DNA of 64,000 nucleotides from Kribbella voronezhensis (GCF_004365175.1 NZ_SOCE01000001.1:1909154-1973153), one strand, 5' to 3'; counted from the first letter of the stretch, positions 27,425 to 36,371 are shown. The notes: generated by a model from the letters alone, not told the origin. Numbers and translations are program-made.

Positions 27425-30400
27425 CTACTTGTAGTCGACGCTGCCGCCCCAGTCGTTCTGGTGCCAGCCGTCCTCCGGCGTCCACCACCAGTGGTACAAG
27501 GTGTTCTTCGCGGATTCGGCGAACAGCTGGGTCTGGCCCTGGAAGACATAGGCGATCGGGTCGGAGTACGCCTGGCCGCCCTTGTCCTCCCACTTCACCA
27601 GGCCGGTCGCCTGGTCCCACCACCAGTGGTAGAGGGTGTTTCCGGGGCCGCGGGCAACCACATGTTGCTGCGCGCCCTGTTTGAAGGCGGCCGGTGCACC
27701 GACGAACCTGCCCGGTGCGCCGTTCCATTTCACCTGATGCAGGCCGTCGCCCGCGTCCCAGTACCAGTGGTAGAGCTGACCGTCGGCCGCCTGGGTGAAG
27801 ATGTGCTGCTGGCCGTTCCAGGTGAACGCCGACGGCTCGGAGTACGCCTCACCACCCCAGTCGGCGAAGTGCGGTTCGTACTCGTCCGCGATCCACCACC
27901 AGTGGTAGAGGTGGTTGTTCGCGCCCCTGGCGACGACGTGCAACTGGTCGTTCCACGTGTAGACAGCCGGTCGGCCGACGATGGGCCCCGGTGCTCCCGA
28001 CCAGGTGTCCAGCCGGAGCTTGCCGTCCGCCGGGTCCCACCACCAGTGCGACAGGGCCCCCGCGCTCGAAGCCGCGAAGATGTGCTGCTGTCCGCCCCAG
28101 GCCGTGGCCACCGGATCCGACGCGGCGTCGCCGGCCCAGTTCGCCAGGTGGGGCTGGCTCTCGCCGTTGATCCACCACCAGTGCAGCAGGTCGCCGTTCG
28201 CGTTCCGCGCCACCGCGTGCTGCTGGTCGTTCCAGGCATAGCCGGACGGCCTGCCGACGATCGGGCCGCCACCCCAGTCGGTGCTGACGGTTCCCTGGCC
28301 GCTGGACCAGTTCCACCGCCGCATCGTCTGCGTCGTCGACGGCGCGAACACCAGCTCCTGACCACTCCACTCGTAGCCGGCCGAGCCCGGGATGTCATCG
28401 GTCGCCAAGACGCTGCCGGTGCCGTAGACCTCCACGTCGTCGATGAACGTCTGGGTGCCGTCGGCCGTGCGGGTCTTGGTGAAGGTGAACCTGACGTACC
28501 GCGCCCTGGCCGGTGCGAAGTCGACGTCGTACCACCTCTTCCACATGCCGTTCACCGCCGACACCTGGCCGCGCCTGGTGAAGTTGACCCCGTCACCGCT
28601 GGTCGACACCGCCATCGCGTCGGCCTGCAACGCCGGATTGTCCTCGTAGGCGTGGATCCGGCCTCGCGCGACGGTCTGTACGACGCCGAGGTCGACCGTC
28701 ACGTCGTACGAGTGTGCCGCGCCGTCGGCCGGTACGTCGTAGCCGAAGCTGCGCTTGTCCGCCTTGTCATGGGCGAGGACGCCGTCGGTCGCCTCCCGGC
28801 CGGCATCGCCGTAAGCACTGGCCGGCGCGACGGAGCGGGTATAACTCTTGCCTCCGGCAAGGTTCTGCTGGAGGTACCGGTCGGCGGTGACCTCGATCGA
28901 GGTGAGGCTCACCGCCGGAGCTCCCGCCGGTACGACGACCCGCAGGTATCTCGCCTTGCCGTTGATCCCGGCGAAGTACTCCGGATCGGTGGCGGTGGCC
29001 GTGGCGGCATCACTCCAGGTGGCGCCGTCGTAGGACAGTTGCACGCGGTAGTTCGCGGGCGCCGTACCGGACCAGGTCAGGTGCGCACCGGTGACCTTGG
29101 CCTGGCCGCCGAGGTCGACCTGGAGCCACTCGTCCTTGGTGTTACCGGCCGGCTGCCAACCCGTCGTACCGTCTCCGTCCACTGCCTTCGCCGGTTCCGA
29201 TCCGGCGAGCTGGCTGGAGGCGGTCGCCGGACGGCCCGCTGCGGCGTCATCGGCGACCAGTGGTTTCCCGGCCGCGGCGTCGAGCATCATCGCGCGGATC
29301 CGCTGCATGTAGGCCGTGTCGAAGGTGTACTTGTCGCTGCGCTCGGCCAGGCTGCGGGCCAGCTCCTTGGCGACACCCGGCTTGGTCTTGCCCAGCAGGT
29401 TCATCACCTCCCAGTCCTCGATCCCGTCGCGCAACGACTCGTAGCGAGTGGTCACCTCGAGGGTGTTGCGGGCGACGTCGGGCTGCGTGATCCAGCCGTC
29501 CCCCTTCGGCTCCTGGTCGTCGAGCTTGTACTGCCAGTTGTTGTAGGCCCAGTGCAGGTACCCGGTCGCGCCCTTGGCGTAGGCGAGCCACATCGTCAGC
29601 CGCTGGTTCCACTGCGCCTGGTCGATGAACCTGTTCAGGTGCCCGCCGACCGGGATGTTGCAGTTGTAGAACCAGAGTTCCTTGCCCTTGGCAAGCTCCG
29701 CGTCGAACGGGGCCGGGTTGTTGGTGTAGGTGTGCAGATTCGGGATGACGATGTCCTCGTACTTCGCGATCGTCGGCGCCGACGCGTTGACCACGGCGTC
29801 GGCGATCCTGACACCCGGCCAGAGCGAGCGGATCTTGGCCGCGACGGCGATCCACTGCTGTTCGGACTCGCTGCCCTGCGGCTCGTCGGCGACGTGGTAG
29901 AACCACCGGTCGGACCAGCCCTTCGCCGCAACGTGGTCGCGCAACGCCGGGATGTACTGGTTCAGCCAGTTCTGGCCGGCCGCGGAGTCCCAGTCGACGT
30001 ACACCTGACGAGCACCCGCCGTGGTCGACAAGGTCGCCGGCCTGTACTTCGGCGAGCCGCCCATCGGGTCGAAGCCCTCGATCCGCTTCACGGCGCCGTT
30101 GGTCTGGAAGTGCTCGATCACCTGGTCGAGCAGCGTCCAGTTGAAGGTGTACTTGCCGGTCGCGGCGTCGAGCGTGCTGCCGGCGTCGCGCAACAGGCCG
30201 ATCACGGGCACCTGCACGCTGTTCCCGCGGTACCGCTTGGTGATCGCCGCCTGGTTGTCGAGCAACTGCCACCACTTCGCCGAGTACGGCTCGTACTTGT
30301 AGATCTCCCGGATCGTGTCCTTGATCGTCGCGTCCGGATGGACGATCGGGATCGTGCTCTGCCACATCACATTGGTGAAGGCGCCGTCTGCGGAGGGCGG

Positions 30401-30994
30401 GATCGTCACCGCGCGGGCGTTCACGCTCAGCTGCACCGGAATGTCGCCGGCGCTGGTGCGGACCGTCACCGTGCCGCGGTACGCGCCGCCCGCGGCTTCG
30501 GCCGGAACGTAGACGCGGATCCAGATCGACTGGGTCGTGTTGGCGGGAACCGACCGGCTGGTGTCGTTGAGCAACCGGTCCGGAAAATCGCCCGGGGCGT
30601 TGCGGATCGTCTGGGTCACCCGCTGCACGCCGTCGAAGGTCGAGTTGTGGTTCAGGTACTGGTACCCGACGAAGTTGTACGACAGGTTGGCCGCGGCGAT
30701 CGCGTCCGACGGGCCGGCGAGGTCGGAGAACGTGACGCTGTTGACGGTGAACGCATCCGGACTCCGCAGGACGACCTGTCCCCCTTCGTAGTCGTTCCGT
30801 GCGGTGTCCAGGCGGATGACCTGGCCCGCGTCCGGCGAGGGTCCGCTGTCTTTGAAGACCGACGTGTACGCCGACTCTGTCCAGCTGTTCGGTGGCGCCG
30901 CGGCCAGCGCGACGGCACCGGCTCCAGACGGCACCACCAGGGCAGCGGCGGTCACCACCATCGCGGCCGCCAGAACGGTTCGTATCCAGCGCAT
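27425..30994 (-). CDS. secreted DUF4091 glycoside-hydrolase-like protein with discoidin and lectin-propeller domains
   Basis: 1189 residues from ATG 30994 with a Sec signal peptide (MRWIRTVLAAAMVV..AGA). Residues about 40-575 form a large extracellular catalytic-type region ending in a DUF4091/GH123-like part (AYNNWQYKLDDQEPKGDGW, SLRDGIEDWEVMNLLG). About 577-710 is an F5/8-type C (discoidin) domain (WQPAGNTKDEWLQVDLGG). About 710-865 is a second carbohydrate-binding-like domain ending RYVRFTFTKTRTADGTQTFIDDVEVYG. Residues about 870-1189 are seven tryptophan-rich repeats (LYHWWW). A glycan-degrading enzyme with its own targeting modules is the natural reading; the substrate is unknown. The open frame upstream of 30994 is not coding. 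Confidence 0.85.
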   Translation of the reverse strand: MRWIRTVLAAAMVVTAAALVVPSGAGAVALAAAPPNSWTESAYTSVFKDSGPSPDAGQVIRLDTARNDYEGGQVVLRSPDAFTVNSVTFSDLAGPSDAIAAANLSYNFVGYQYLNHNSTFDGVQRVTQTIRNAPGDFPDRLLNDTSRSVPANTTQSIWIRVYVPAEAAGGAYRGTVTVRTSAGDIPVQLSVNARAVTIPPSADGAFTNVMWQSTIPIVHPDATIKDTIREIYKYEPYSAKWWQLLDNQAAITKRYRGNSVQVPVIGLLRDAGSTLDAATGKYTFNWTLLDQVIEHFQTNGAVKRIEGFDPMGGSPKYRPATLSTTAGARQVYVDWDSAAGQNWLNQYIPALRDHVAAKGWSDRWFYHVADEPQGSESEQQWIAVAAKIRSLWPGVRIADAVVNASAPTIAKYEDIVIPNLHTYTNNPAPFDAELAKGKELWFYNCNIPVGGHLNRFIDQAQWNQRLTMWLAYAKGATGYLHWAYNNWQYKLDDQEPKGDGWITQPDVARNTLEVTTRYESLRDGIEDWEVMNLLGKTKPGVAKELARSLAERSDKYTFDTAYMQRIRAMMLDAAAGKPLVADDAAAGRPATASSQLAGSEPAKAVDGDGTTGWQPAGNTKDEWLQVDLGGQAKVTGAHLTWSGTAPANYRVQLSYDGATWSDAATATATDPEYFAGINGKARYLRVVVPAGAPAVSLTSIEVTADRYLQQNLAGGKSYTRSVAPASAYGDAGREATDGVLAHDKADKRSFGYDVPADGAAHSYDVTVDLGVVQTVARGRIHAYEDNPALQADAMAVSTSGDGVNFTRRGQVSAVNGMWKRWYDVDFAPARARYVRFTFTKTRTADGTQTFIDDVEVYGTGSVLATDDIPGSAGYEWSGQELVFAPSTTQTMRRWNWSSGQGTVSTDWGGGPIVGRPSGYAWNDQQHAVARNANGDLLHWWWINGESQPHLANWAGDAASDPVATAWGGQQHIFAASSAGALSHWWWDPADGKLRLDTWSGAPGPIVGRPAVYTWNDQLHVVARGANNHLYHWWWIADEYEPHFADWGGEAYSEPSAFTWNGQQHIFTQAADGQLYHWYWDAGDGLHQVKWNGAPGRFVGAPAAFKQGAQQHVVARGPGNTLYHWWWDQATGLVKWEDKGGQAYSDPIAYVFQGQTQLFAESAKNTLYHWWWTPEDGWHQNDWGGSVDYK
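27428..28386 (-). repeat. seven coding repeats, alternating two types (propeller blades)
   Basis: Within the DUF4091 gene, seven units of about 44-48 codons each contain a Gln-Gln-His/Val-Phe strand followed by LYHWWW or a close variant and a WGG end. Units 2, 4 and 6 share PIVGRP or FVGAP openings and VVARG. Units 3, 5 and 7 share SDP/SEP openings and IFA/LFA. This indicates growth by copying a two-blade block. Seven blades would close a beta-propeller of the PLL/fucolectin kind. Confidence 0.75.
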
Positions 30995-31150
30995 CAGGCG
31001 CCTCCAAAGCTCGGCGGCACCGTCCTGTGGTCTCGAACGGCCACCGCAGCAGCCAGTCTCAGTTCCGGTCCAGAGGGGAACAATCCTTCCCATCAGGATC
31101 GAATCCGGCCGGCGAACTAGGGTTGAGGGGTCCACGTCCTAGGAGGAGCG

Positions 31151-32197
31151 TTGAGTTTTTCGAGGCCTGGCCCGAAGCGGGACGACGCGCTGTCGGCCGT
31201 GGTGGGCGGCAAGGGGCTGGAGTCCCGGCCCGGGCTGGTGGTGCCGGACGACTCCGGAACGCCGCTGATGGGTGCGGACGCGCAGACGAGTTCGGCTGGG
31301 CCGCCTGGGCGGGAACGTCTGCTGCAGCATGAGCAGAGCCGGTTGGCCGCGCTCAGTGCGGGTGACAAGAAGCTGGCCGATCACGCCTTGCGTGCGGTGA
31401 TCGGCGATCTGGATGCTCTGCTCGCCTCCGCCGCGGCCGAACTGCGTGCTTCCGGTGGCGGCCGGCGGACCAAAAAGCAGGTGAAGAAGGCCGTTCCGCG
31501 CTTGGTCGCGATCGACGAACTCGGCTACCTGCCGCTGACCGACGTCGCCGACCTGCTGGAGCTCTCGCGAGCCGACGTCGACGACGTACTGGCTTCCCTG
31601 GCAGCGCGCGGCGAACTCAGTTCCGCCGACCGCGACCAGGCGCTGGCGCAACTGGCGAACCTGCGGACCAAGCTCCAGGAGATCGAGGTCAGCCGGGACC
31701 ACTCGCTGCTCACCGACCTGATCGCGTTCATCGTCAAGATCGCCTTGCTGGTCTCGATTGCCGTCGCTTCGACCCCACTCGGCGCCCTCGCCGTCGGGGA
31801 TTCGGTGCTCGCCGAGGCCGTCAAGACCGGCATCATCGCGCTCGTCGCCCTCGCCCTGCAGCAGGTCGTCGACGGCGCCCGCGAGCGGCGCGCCGCCGAT
31901 GACCCGTACGCCGTCGCCCGGCGCGCCCGCGAGGAGCTCCTCGAAGAACTCACGCTGGCCAGGAATCTCACGAAAACCCCTGCCTACGAAGGCGAACACG
32001 TCATCCTGCGGTTCCGGCTGCAGGTCCGCTGCGCGAGCGCCCGGGTCTCCTCCCTCCCGCTGGAATGGCCCGACAAGGAGCAGTACTGGCTGATCCTCGA
32101 CCAGATCGCGCTCGCACTCGACCACGACTCACCCAAGTCGCTGATCCTGATCCGCCGCAAACTCGAGGCCACTCCCGTTCCCGAGCGGGCGGACTAG
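31151..32197 (+). CDS. hypothetical membrane-associated protein
   Basis: 348 residues. The start is TTG at 31151, chosen because a strong AGGAGGAG ribosome-binding site lies 4-10 bp upstream and no better start exists. The N-terminal 60 residues are disordered and polar. Residues 60-110 are helical and basic (GGGRRTKKQVKKAVPRL). Residues 115-190 look like a helical, DNA-binding-like bundle (YLPLTDVADLLELSRADVDDVLASLAARGEL). One or two membrane segments (about 195-238) precede a soluble C-terminal tail. Function is unknown. Its TAG shares the palindrome CTAG with the stop of the converging epoxide hydrolase. Confidence 0.7.
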   Translation: MSFSRPGPKRDDALSAVVGGKGLESRPGLVVPDDSGTPLMGADAQTSSAGPPGRERLLQHEQSRLAALSAGDKKLADHALRAVIGDLDALLASAAAELRASGGGRRTKKQVKKAVPRLVAIDELGYLPLTDVADLLELSRADVDDVLASLAARGELSSADRDQALAQLANLRTKLQEIEVSRDHSLLTDLIAFIVKIALLVSIAVASTPLGALAVGDSVLAEAVKTGIIALVALALQQVVDGARERRAADDPYAVARRAREELLEELTLARNLTKTPAYEGEHVILRFRLQVRCASARVSSLPLEWPDKEQYWLILDQIALALDHDSPKSLILIRRKLEATPVPERAD

Positions 32198-33255
32198 AGC
32201 TTGCCGAAGAAGGCGCTCAGGTCACCGATCAGGTCGTCGGGTGCCGAGTGGGCGGCGAAATGGTTGCCGGTGGCAAATTCTGTCCAGCGGGTCAGGCCCG
32301 GGTGATCGCGCTCGGCCAGTGACCGGATCGTCCGGTAGTCGTTGGCGAACTGGGCAACCGCGAGGGGGACGTCGCCGGTCCTGAGGCGTCGGCCGGTGCG
32401 GGACGCTTCGTAGTACAGGCGCATCGACGAGGCGACCGTGCCGGTCAGCCAGTACGCCATCACGTTCGTGAGTACGAAGTCCAGGTCGTTCCAGCCGCGG
32501 TAGACGACGTTCATCCAGCCGAGCAGCCCGGCCGGCGAGTCGGCCAGCGCGTGCGCGAGAGTCTGTGGTTGCTGGGACTGCAGTACGTCGTACGCGCTCA
32601 TGTTCTCGTGGTACCACTTGCGGTCCGCGACGACGCCCGGGTCGTCGAACTGTTCACCGGGTTCCGGTTCGGCGAAGACCTGGGTGACGTGCATGCCGAT
32701 CACGTCGGCCGGGAAGCGCCGACCGAGTGCGAGGGTGACACTCGAGCCCCAGTCGTTGCCCACAGCACCGAACCGCTCGTACCCGAGTCGCTGCATCAGC
32801 GTGTGCCAGGCGCCGGCGATCCGGTCCAGATCCCAGCCGCGCTCCCGGGTCGGACCAGAAAAGGTGAACCCGGGCAGGGACGGTACGACGAGATGGAACC
32901 CCAGCTCGGTCAGCGGCTCGATCAGGTCCAGGAACTCGAACACCGACCCCGGCCATCCGTGCGTCAGGATCAACGGCATCGCACCCGGCCGCGGCGACCG
33001 CACATGCAGGAAGTGCACCCGCTGCCCGCCGATCTCCGTGCCGTACTGCGGGAAGGCGTTCAGCCGCGACTCCCACCGACGCCAGTCGTAGTGCTCCCGC
33101 CAATAGGCAACCTGCTCACGAACCAGCCCGACCGGTACGCCGTACTCCCAGTCGGTGCCGGGAATCTCGTCCGCCCACCGCACCCGCGCCAGCCGCTCCT
33201 GCACCTCGTCGAGCAACTCCTGCGCCACCGCCACCCGCTCCACCTCGACACTCAT
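32194..33255 (-). CDS. epoxide hydrolase (EHN-type alpha/beta hydrolase)
   Basis: 353 residues. The N-terminal EHN domain (ELLDEVQERLARVRWADEIPGTDWEYGV and YWREHYDWRRWESRLNAFPQY) precedes an alpha/beta hydrolase fold with HGWPGS (99-104) and nucleophile Asp168 in GNDWGSS. GHFAA-type His is in ATGNHFAAH near the end. This resembles juvenile-hormone/microsomal-type epoxide hydrolases, which open epoxides to diols. The natural substrate is unknown. It lies 76 bp downstream of the Methyltransf_19 gene on the same strand, behind an imperfect inverted repeat at 33263-33300. Confidence 0.88.
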   Translation of the reverse strand: MSVEVERVAVAQELLDEVQERLARVRWADEIPGTDWEYGVPVGLVREQVAYWREHYDWRRWESRLNAFPQYGTEIGGQRVHFLHVRSPRPGAMPLILTHGWPGSVFEFLDLIEPLTELGFHLVVPSLPGFTFSGPTRERGWDLDRIAGAWHTLMQRLGYERFGAVGNDWGSSVTLALGRRFPADVIGMHVTQVFAEPEPGEQFDDPGVVADRKWYHENMSAYDVLQSQQPQTLAHALADSPAGLLGWMNVVYRGWNDLDFVLTNVMAYWLTGTVASSMRLYYEASRTGRRLRTGDVPLAVAQFANDYRTIRSLAERDHPGLTRWTEFATGNHFAAHSAPDDLIGDLSAFFGKL

Positions 33256-33262
33256 CCCGGTC

Positions 33263-33300
33263 TCCGATCGTTCGCTGCACCTTGTGCGAGCAACGTCGGA
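33263..33300. promoter_or_regulatory. imperfect inverted repeat upstream of epoxide hydrolase
   Basis: TCCGA-t-CGTT..GCT pairs with AGC..AACG-t-CGGA across about 38 bp. It starts 8 bp upstream of the ATG at 33255, so it could be an operator or a leader hairpin. Confidence 0.3.
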
Positions 33301-33331
33301 GCGCCGATCCGGGACCTGACATTTCGGCGGA

Positions 33332-34180
33332 TCAGGGTTTGCGGGCTACTCCGCAGACGAGGAAGCGGCTGGCGGCGTCGCGGTAGTGGTCCGCGGGGGT
33401 GTCGTCGACCTCGATGCCCGGGCCGTGCCAGTCGAAGAGGCGGACCAGGCCGGGGTCGACCAGTTCGAGGTCGCCGAACAGGGTGGCGATCTCGGCCGGC
33501 GTCCGGAACCGCAGCGAGGGGAAGTGCGGCTGGAACTTCTCCTCGAAGGTCGCGGCCAGCGTCGCCGCCTCGCTCCCGTCCCGCGGGTTGCAGGCGTGGC
33601 TGATCGCGACACACGACCCGGACGGGAGGCGGTCCAGATACTCGGCCTGGTAGGCGACGACCTCGTCCAGGTCGCTGATGTGGTGCAGGACCAGCGCCTG
33701 GATCAGCCCGACCGGCCGGCTGAAGTCCAGCGTCTCCTTCACCGCCGGATCGGCGAGCACCTCGGCCGGCCTGGTGAAGTCGGCGGCGGCGAAGTCGGTG
33801 CGCTCGTTGTCCATCAGCAGCGCCCTGCCGTGCGCGATCACCGACGGGTCGTTGTCGACGTAGACCACCCTGGCCGCCGGGTTCTCGCTCTGGGCGATCT
33901 GATGGGTGTTCTGCGCCGTCGGCAGGCCGGCGCCGAGGTCGAGGTACTGGTCGATCCGCTGCTCGCGGGCCATCCACCCCACGGCCCGCTGGAGCCAGCG
34001 CCGGTTCTCCTTCGCCCACTCCGGGACCTCGGGCAGGATCTCCATGATCTGCCGGTAGACGACCCGGTCGCTCTCGTAGTTGTCCTTGCCGCCCAGAGCG
34101 AGGTCGTAGACGCGCGCCACGCTGGGCTTGGTGACGTCGATGACGGCGGACACATCGCGTCCCGCGGGGTTCGTCGTCAC
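33332..34180 (-). CDS. SAM-dependent methyltransferase (Methyltransf_19/DUF574)
   Basis: 282 residues from GTG 34180 after a GAGGGGAA ribosome-binding site. KPSVARVYDLALGGKDNYESDR is the signature opening of the actinobacterial Methyltransf_19 (DUF574) family. The SAM motif QYLDLGAGLPTAQNTHQ, then VVYVDNDPSVIAHGRAL and ALVLHHISD, complete a Rossmann methyltransferase. Many paralogues occur per genome and their substrates are not known; they are often placed near regulators and secondary-metabolism genes. Confidence 0.9.
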   Translation of the reverse strand: MTTNPAGRDVSAVIDVTKPSVARVYDLALGGKDNYESDRVVYRQIMEILPEVPEWAKENRRWLQRAVGWMAREQRIDQYLDLGAGLPTAQNTHQIAQSENPAARVVYVDNDPSVIAHGRALLMDNERTDFAAADFTRPAEVLADPAVKETLDFSRPVGLIQALVLHHISDLDEVVAYQAEYLDRLPSGSCVAISHACNPRDGSEAATLAATFEEKFQPHFPSLRFRTPAEIATLFGDLELVDPGLVRLFDWHGPGIEVDDTPADHYRDAASRFLVCGVARKP

Positions 34181-34308
34181 GCGCAGTTCCCCTCGATCGA
34201 CGGTCGGTAGCAGTCCCCCAGAAGATTACCGTCCTGGAGTTCCACAAAACCCCCGACGCCTCCCACCCCCGCCAGGTTCTGAACGTAGTTCGAACATTCC
34301 CGCCCGTA

Positions 34309-34851
34309 CTACGCGCCGGCGCGAGCCGCCCGCTTCGCCTTCGCCTTCGCTCGCGCCATCCGGGCCAGGTAGACCGGCGTCGGTGGGATCCAGCCGAGTT
34401 GGAGGGCGTGGCCCATGTCGTCACGGTTCGCCCAGTGCTCGATCACCTTGCCGTCCGCGACCCGGAACCAGTGCGACTGGGTCGTCGCGAAGGTCCGGCC
34501 GGTCGGCGGGAACACGGTGTCGATCTCCCCCTCGGCGGTGTACATCACCCAGGGCGCCATGTGCCGACCGTTCATCGTGGAATTGACCGCCACCAGATCC
34601 CCGTCGGCGATCGCATGGTGGATGTCGTAGTGGAGCCCGGCGAAGGCGGCCCGCAACCACAACGCGGTCGAGTAGAAGCACGCCGGCCCGGCCACGCGCG
34701 ACGAGGGCGGCTGGATCTTGTTCTCGCGGTCGCGGGCCTCGGGGTGCACCACTTCCTCGAAGTCGGCGAACTCGCCGTCCGCCATGATCAGCACGCTGCG
34801 GACCGCGACGGACACCGGGTCGCTCGACACGACCGCAGGGTTGGTTCCCAT
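34309..34851 (-). CDS. SnoaL-like polyketide-cyclase/NTF2-fold protein
   Basis: 180 residues from ATG 34851, directly behind a GGAGGGG ribosome-binding site. The NTF2-like cone is suggested by EFEEVVHPEARDRE, YDIHHAIADGDLVAVNSTMNGRHMAPWVMYT, PPTGRTFATTQSHWFRVADGKVIEHWANRDDM, typical of the SnoaL-like group. A basic Lys/Ala/Arg tail follows. These proteins are enzymes (cyclases, isomerases, dehydratases) or ligand carriers. It diverges from a TetR gene with a 29-bp palindrome covering the gap, so it is very probably that regulator's target. Confidence 0.82.
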   Translation of the reverse strand: MGTNPAVVSSDPVSVAVRSVLIMADGEFADFEEVVHPEARDRENKIQPPSSRVAGPACFYSTALWLRAAFAGLHYDIHHAIADGDLVAVNSTMNGRHMAPWVMYTAEGEIDTVFPPTGRTFATTQSHWFRVADGKVIEHWANRDDMGHALQLGWIPPTPVYLARMARAKAKAKRAARAGA

Positions 34852-34860
34852 GGCCCCTCC

Positions 34861-34889
34861 AATTGAGTACAGTTTAACTGTCTCCAATT
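34861..34889. promoter_or_regulatory. 29-bp palindromic operator between SnoaL-like and tetR genes
   Basis: Core ACAGTTTAACTGT (perfect about one central T), with arms AATTG-AG on the left matched by CTCCAATT on the right. TTGAGT (34863-34868) and AATTAG (34886-34891) could be the -35 and -10 of the tetR promoter. The AT-rich patch stands out from its surroundings. Confidence 0.75.
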
Positions 34890-34890
34890 A

Positions 34891-35544
34891 GTGTTGGATC
34901 GGATGATGACAGAAGTCAAGAGGACCTACGACGCGACGAACCGGCAGCAGCGCGCCCGGGAACGGCGGCGCGCCGTCGTCGCGGCCGCGCAGGAGTTGTT
35001 CGAGCGGGAAGGCTTCCGGGCGACGACGATCGCGGCGGTGGCCCGGGCGGCCGGCGTCTCGGCCGAGAGCATCTACAAGGGCTTCGGCACCAAGGCCGCA
35101 TTGGCCAAGGCCGTCTTCGACTTCGTCGTCGCCGGCGACGACGAGCCCGTCCCGATGGCCGAGCGCCCCGAGGTCCAGGCGGTCCGCGCCGAGCCGGACC
35201 CCCGCCGGAAGCTCGCCCTGTACGCCGAAGGTCTCGCTCGCCGCCAGCATCGCTCGGCCAAGGTCCAACTCCTGATCCGCGACGGCCGGCACGTCGACGA
35301 CACCCTCGAAGGGGTCTGGCAGAAACTGCTCGCCGAACGCCTGCACGGCATGACACTGCTGGCCGCCGACCTCCACGCCACCGGCCGGCTCCGGCCCGGC
35401 CTCGACGCGGACGAGGTGCGCGACCTCCTGTGGACCTACATCTCCGTCGAGCTCTACGAACTCCTCGTCCTCAACCGCGGCTGGCCCCTCCGCCGCTACA
35501 CCACCTGGCTGACCAACGCCCTCGCCGCCGCCCTCTGCCCTTGA
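34891..35544 (+). CDS. TetR-family transcriptional repressor
   Basis: 217 residues if GTG 34891 is used. ATG codons at 34903 and 34906, just behind GGATCGG, are at least as likely. The N-terminal helix-turn-helix reads RRRAVVAAAQELFEREGFRATTIAAVARAAGVSAESIYKGFGTKAALAKAVFDF; the rest is the helical ligand-binding dimerisation domain. It probably represses itself and the divergent SnoaL-like gene through the palindrome at 34861-34889. Its stop abuts that of the TauE gene (TGATCA). Confidence 0.9.
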   Translation: MLDRMMTEVKRTYDATNRQQRARERRRAVVAAAQELFEREGFRATTIAAVARAAGVSAESIYKGFGTKAALAKAVFDFVVAGDDEPVPMAERPEVQAVRAEPDPRRKLALYAEGLARRQHRSAKVQLLIRDGRHVDDTLEGVWQKLLAERLHGMTLLAADLHATGRLRPGLDADEVRDLLWTYISVELYELLVLNRGWPLRRYTTWLTNALAAALCP

Positions 35545-36306
35545 TCAGAGCATGGTGACGGCTGTGGTCAGGCCTGCGGTGATGATGAGGATCCGCAGGA
35601 GGGTGGGTGGGAGGCGGCGGCCGAGATGGGCGCCGGCGTAGCCGCCGATGAGGGCGCCGGTCGCGAGGAGACCGGCGACGGCGAAGTCGACGTCGGCGAC
35701 CAGGGCGAAGATCAGGCCGGCGACGACGTTCGCGACCAGCAGGGCGAGCGTCTTGAGCGCGTTCACGACCCGGAGGTCCAGGTCGAGGCCGAGACTGAGC
35801 ACGGCCATCATCATCACGCCCGCCCCCGCCCCGAAGTACCCGCCGTAGACGCCGGTGAGCGCGGCGAACACGATCGTCCCGGGCGACAGCGCCGTACGCC
35901 GGCCGCCCGGCTCGTCGTTGCGGCGGAGCCATCGGCCGAGCCACGGCTGGACCCCGACGGTCAGGCAGGCGAGCACGATCAGCCACGGTACGGCGGCCTC
36001 GAACACCCCGGACGGCAAACACAGCAACAAGACAGCGCCGACCACCGCCCCCGACGTACAGGTGATCACCACGAACCACGCCAATCGCGGTCTCACCATC
36101 AGTTCACGGCGGTAGCCGAAAGATCCGCTCAGGCTGCCCGCGATCAGGCCGATCGTGTTCGACACGTTCGCGACCACGGGAGGCAGCCCGAGCGCGAGCA
36201 ACACGGGGAAGCTCAGCAGCGACGCCACGCCGACCGTGGAGGTCAGCACGCCCGCTCCGAACCCGGCCGCGACGACCGCAAACTGCTGCATCCCCGTGAG
36301 CTCCAC
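35545..36306 (-). CDS. TauE/SafE-family sulfite/anion exporter
   Basis: 253 residues with about eight membrane helices in two inverted halves, each opening with a glycine-rich family motif (GFGAGVLTSTVGVASLLSFPVLLALGLPPVVANVSNT and GVYGGYFGAGAGVMMMAVLSLGLDLDLRVVNALK). TauE/SafE proteins export sulfite, sulfoacetate or similar anions, or move other small acids across the membrane. The substrate is unknown. It is convergent with and directly abuts the tetR gene. Confidence 0.9.
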   Translation of the reverse strand: MELTGMQQFAVVAAGFGAGVLTSTVGVASLLSFPVLLALGLPPVVANVSNTIGLIAGSLSGSFGYRRELMVRPRLAWFVVITCTSGAVVGAVLLLCLPSGVFEAAVPWLIVLACLTVGVQPWLGRWLRRNDEPGGRRTALSPGTIVFAALTGVYGGYFGAGAGVMMMAVLSLGLDLDLRVVNALKTLALLVANVVAGLIFALVADVDFAVAGLLATGALIGGYAGAHLGRRLPPTLLRILIITAGLTTAVTML

Positions 36307-36371
36307 TTCACCCAGCCTAGGGAGTCGGGCTTGTACCGTGAGGGGCAGGACACCGGCGAAGGAGCGTTGCG

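Noticed and set aside
27461..31120. A continuous open frame of about 1,200 codons on the plus strand opposite the DUF4091 gene
   Set aside because: It is the mirror of a high-GC3 gene, with Arg/Gly/Val-rich composition, no domains, and the minus-strand frame has clear signal peptide and domains.
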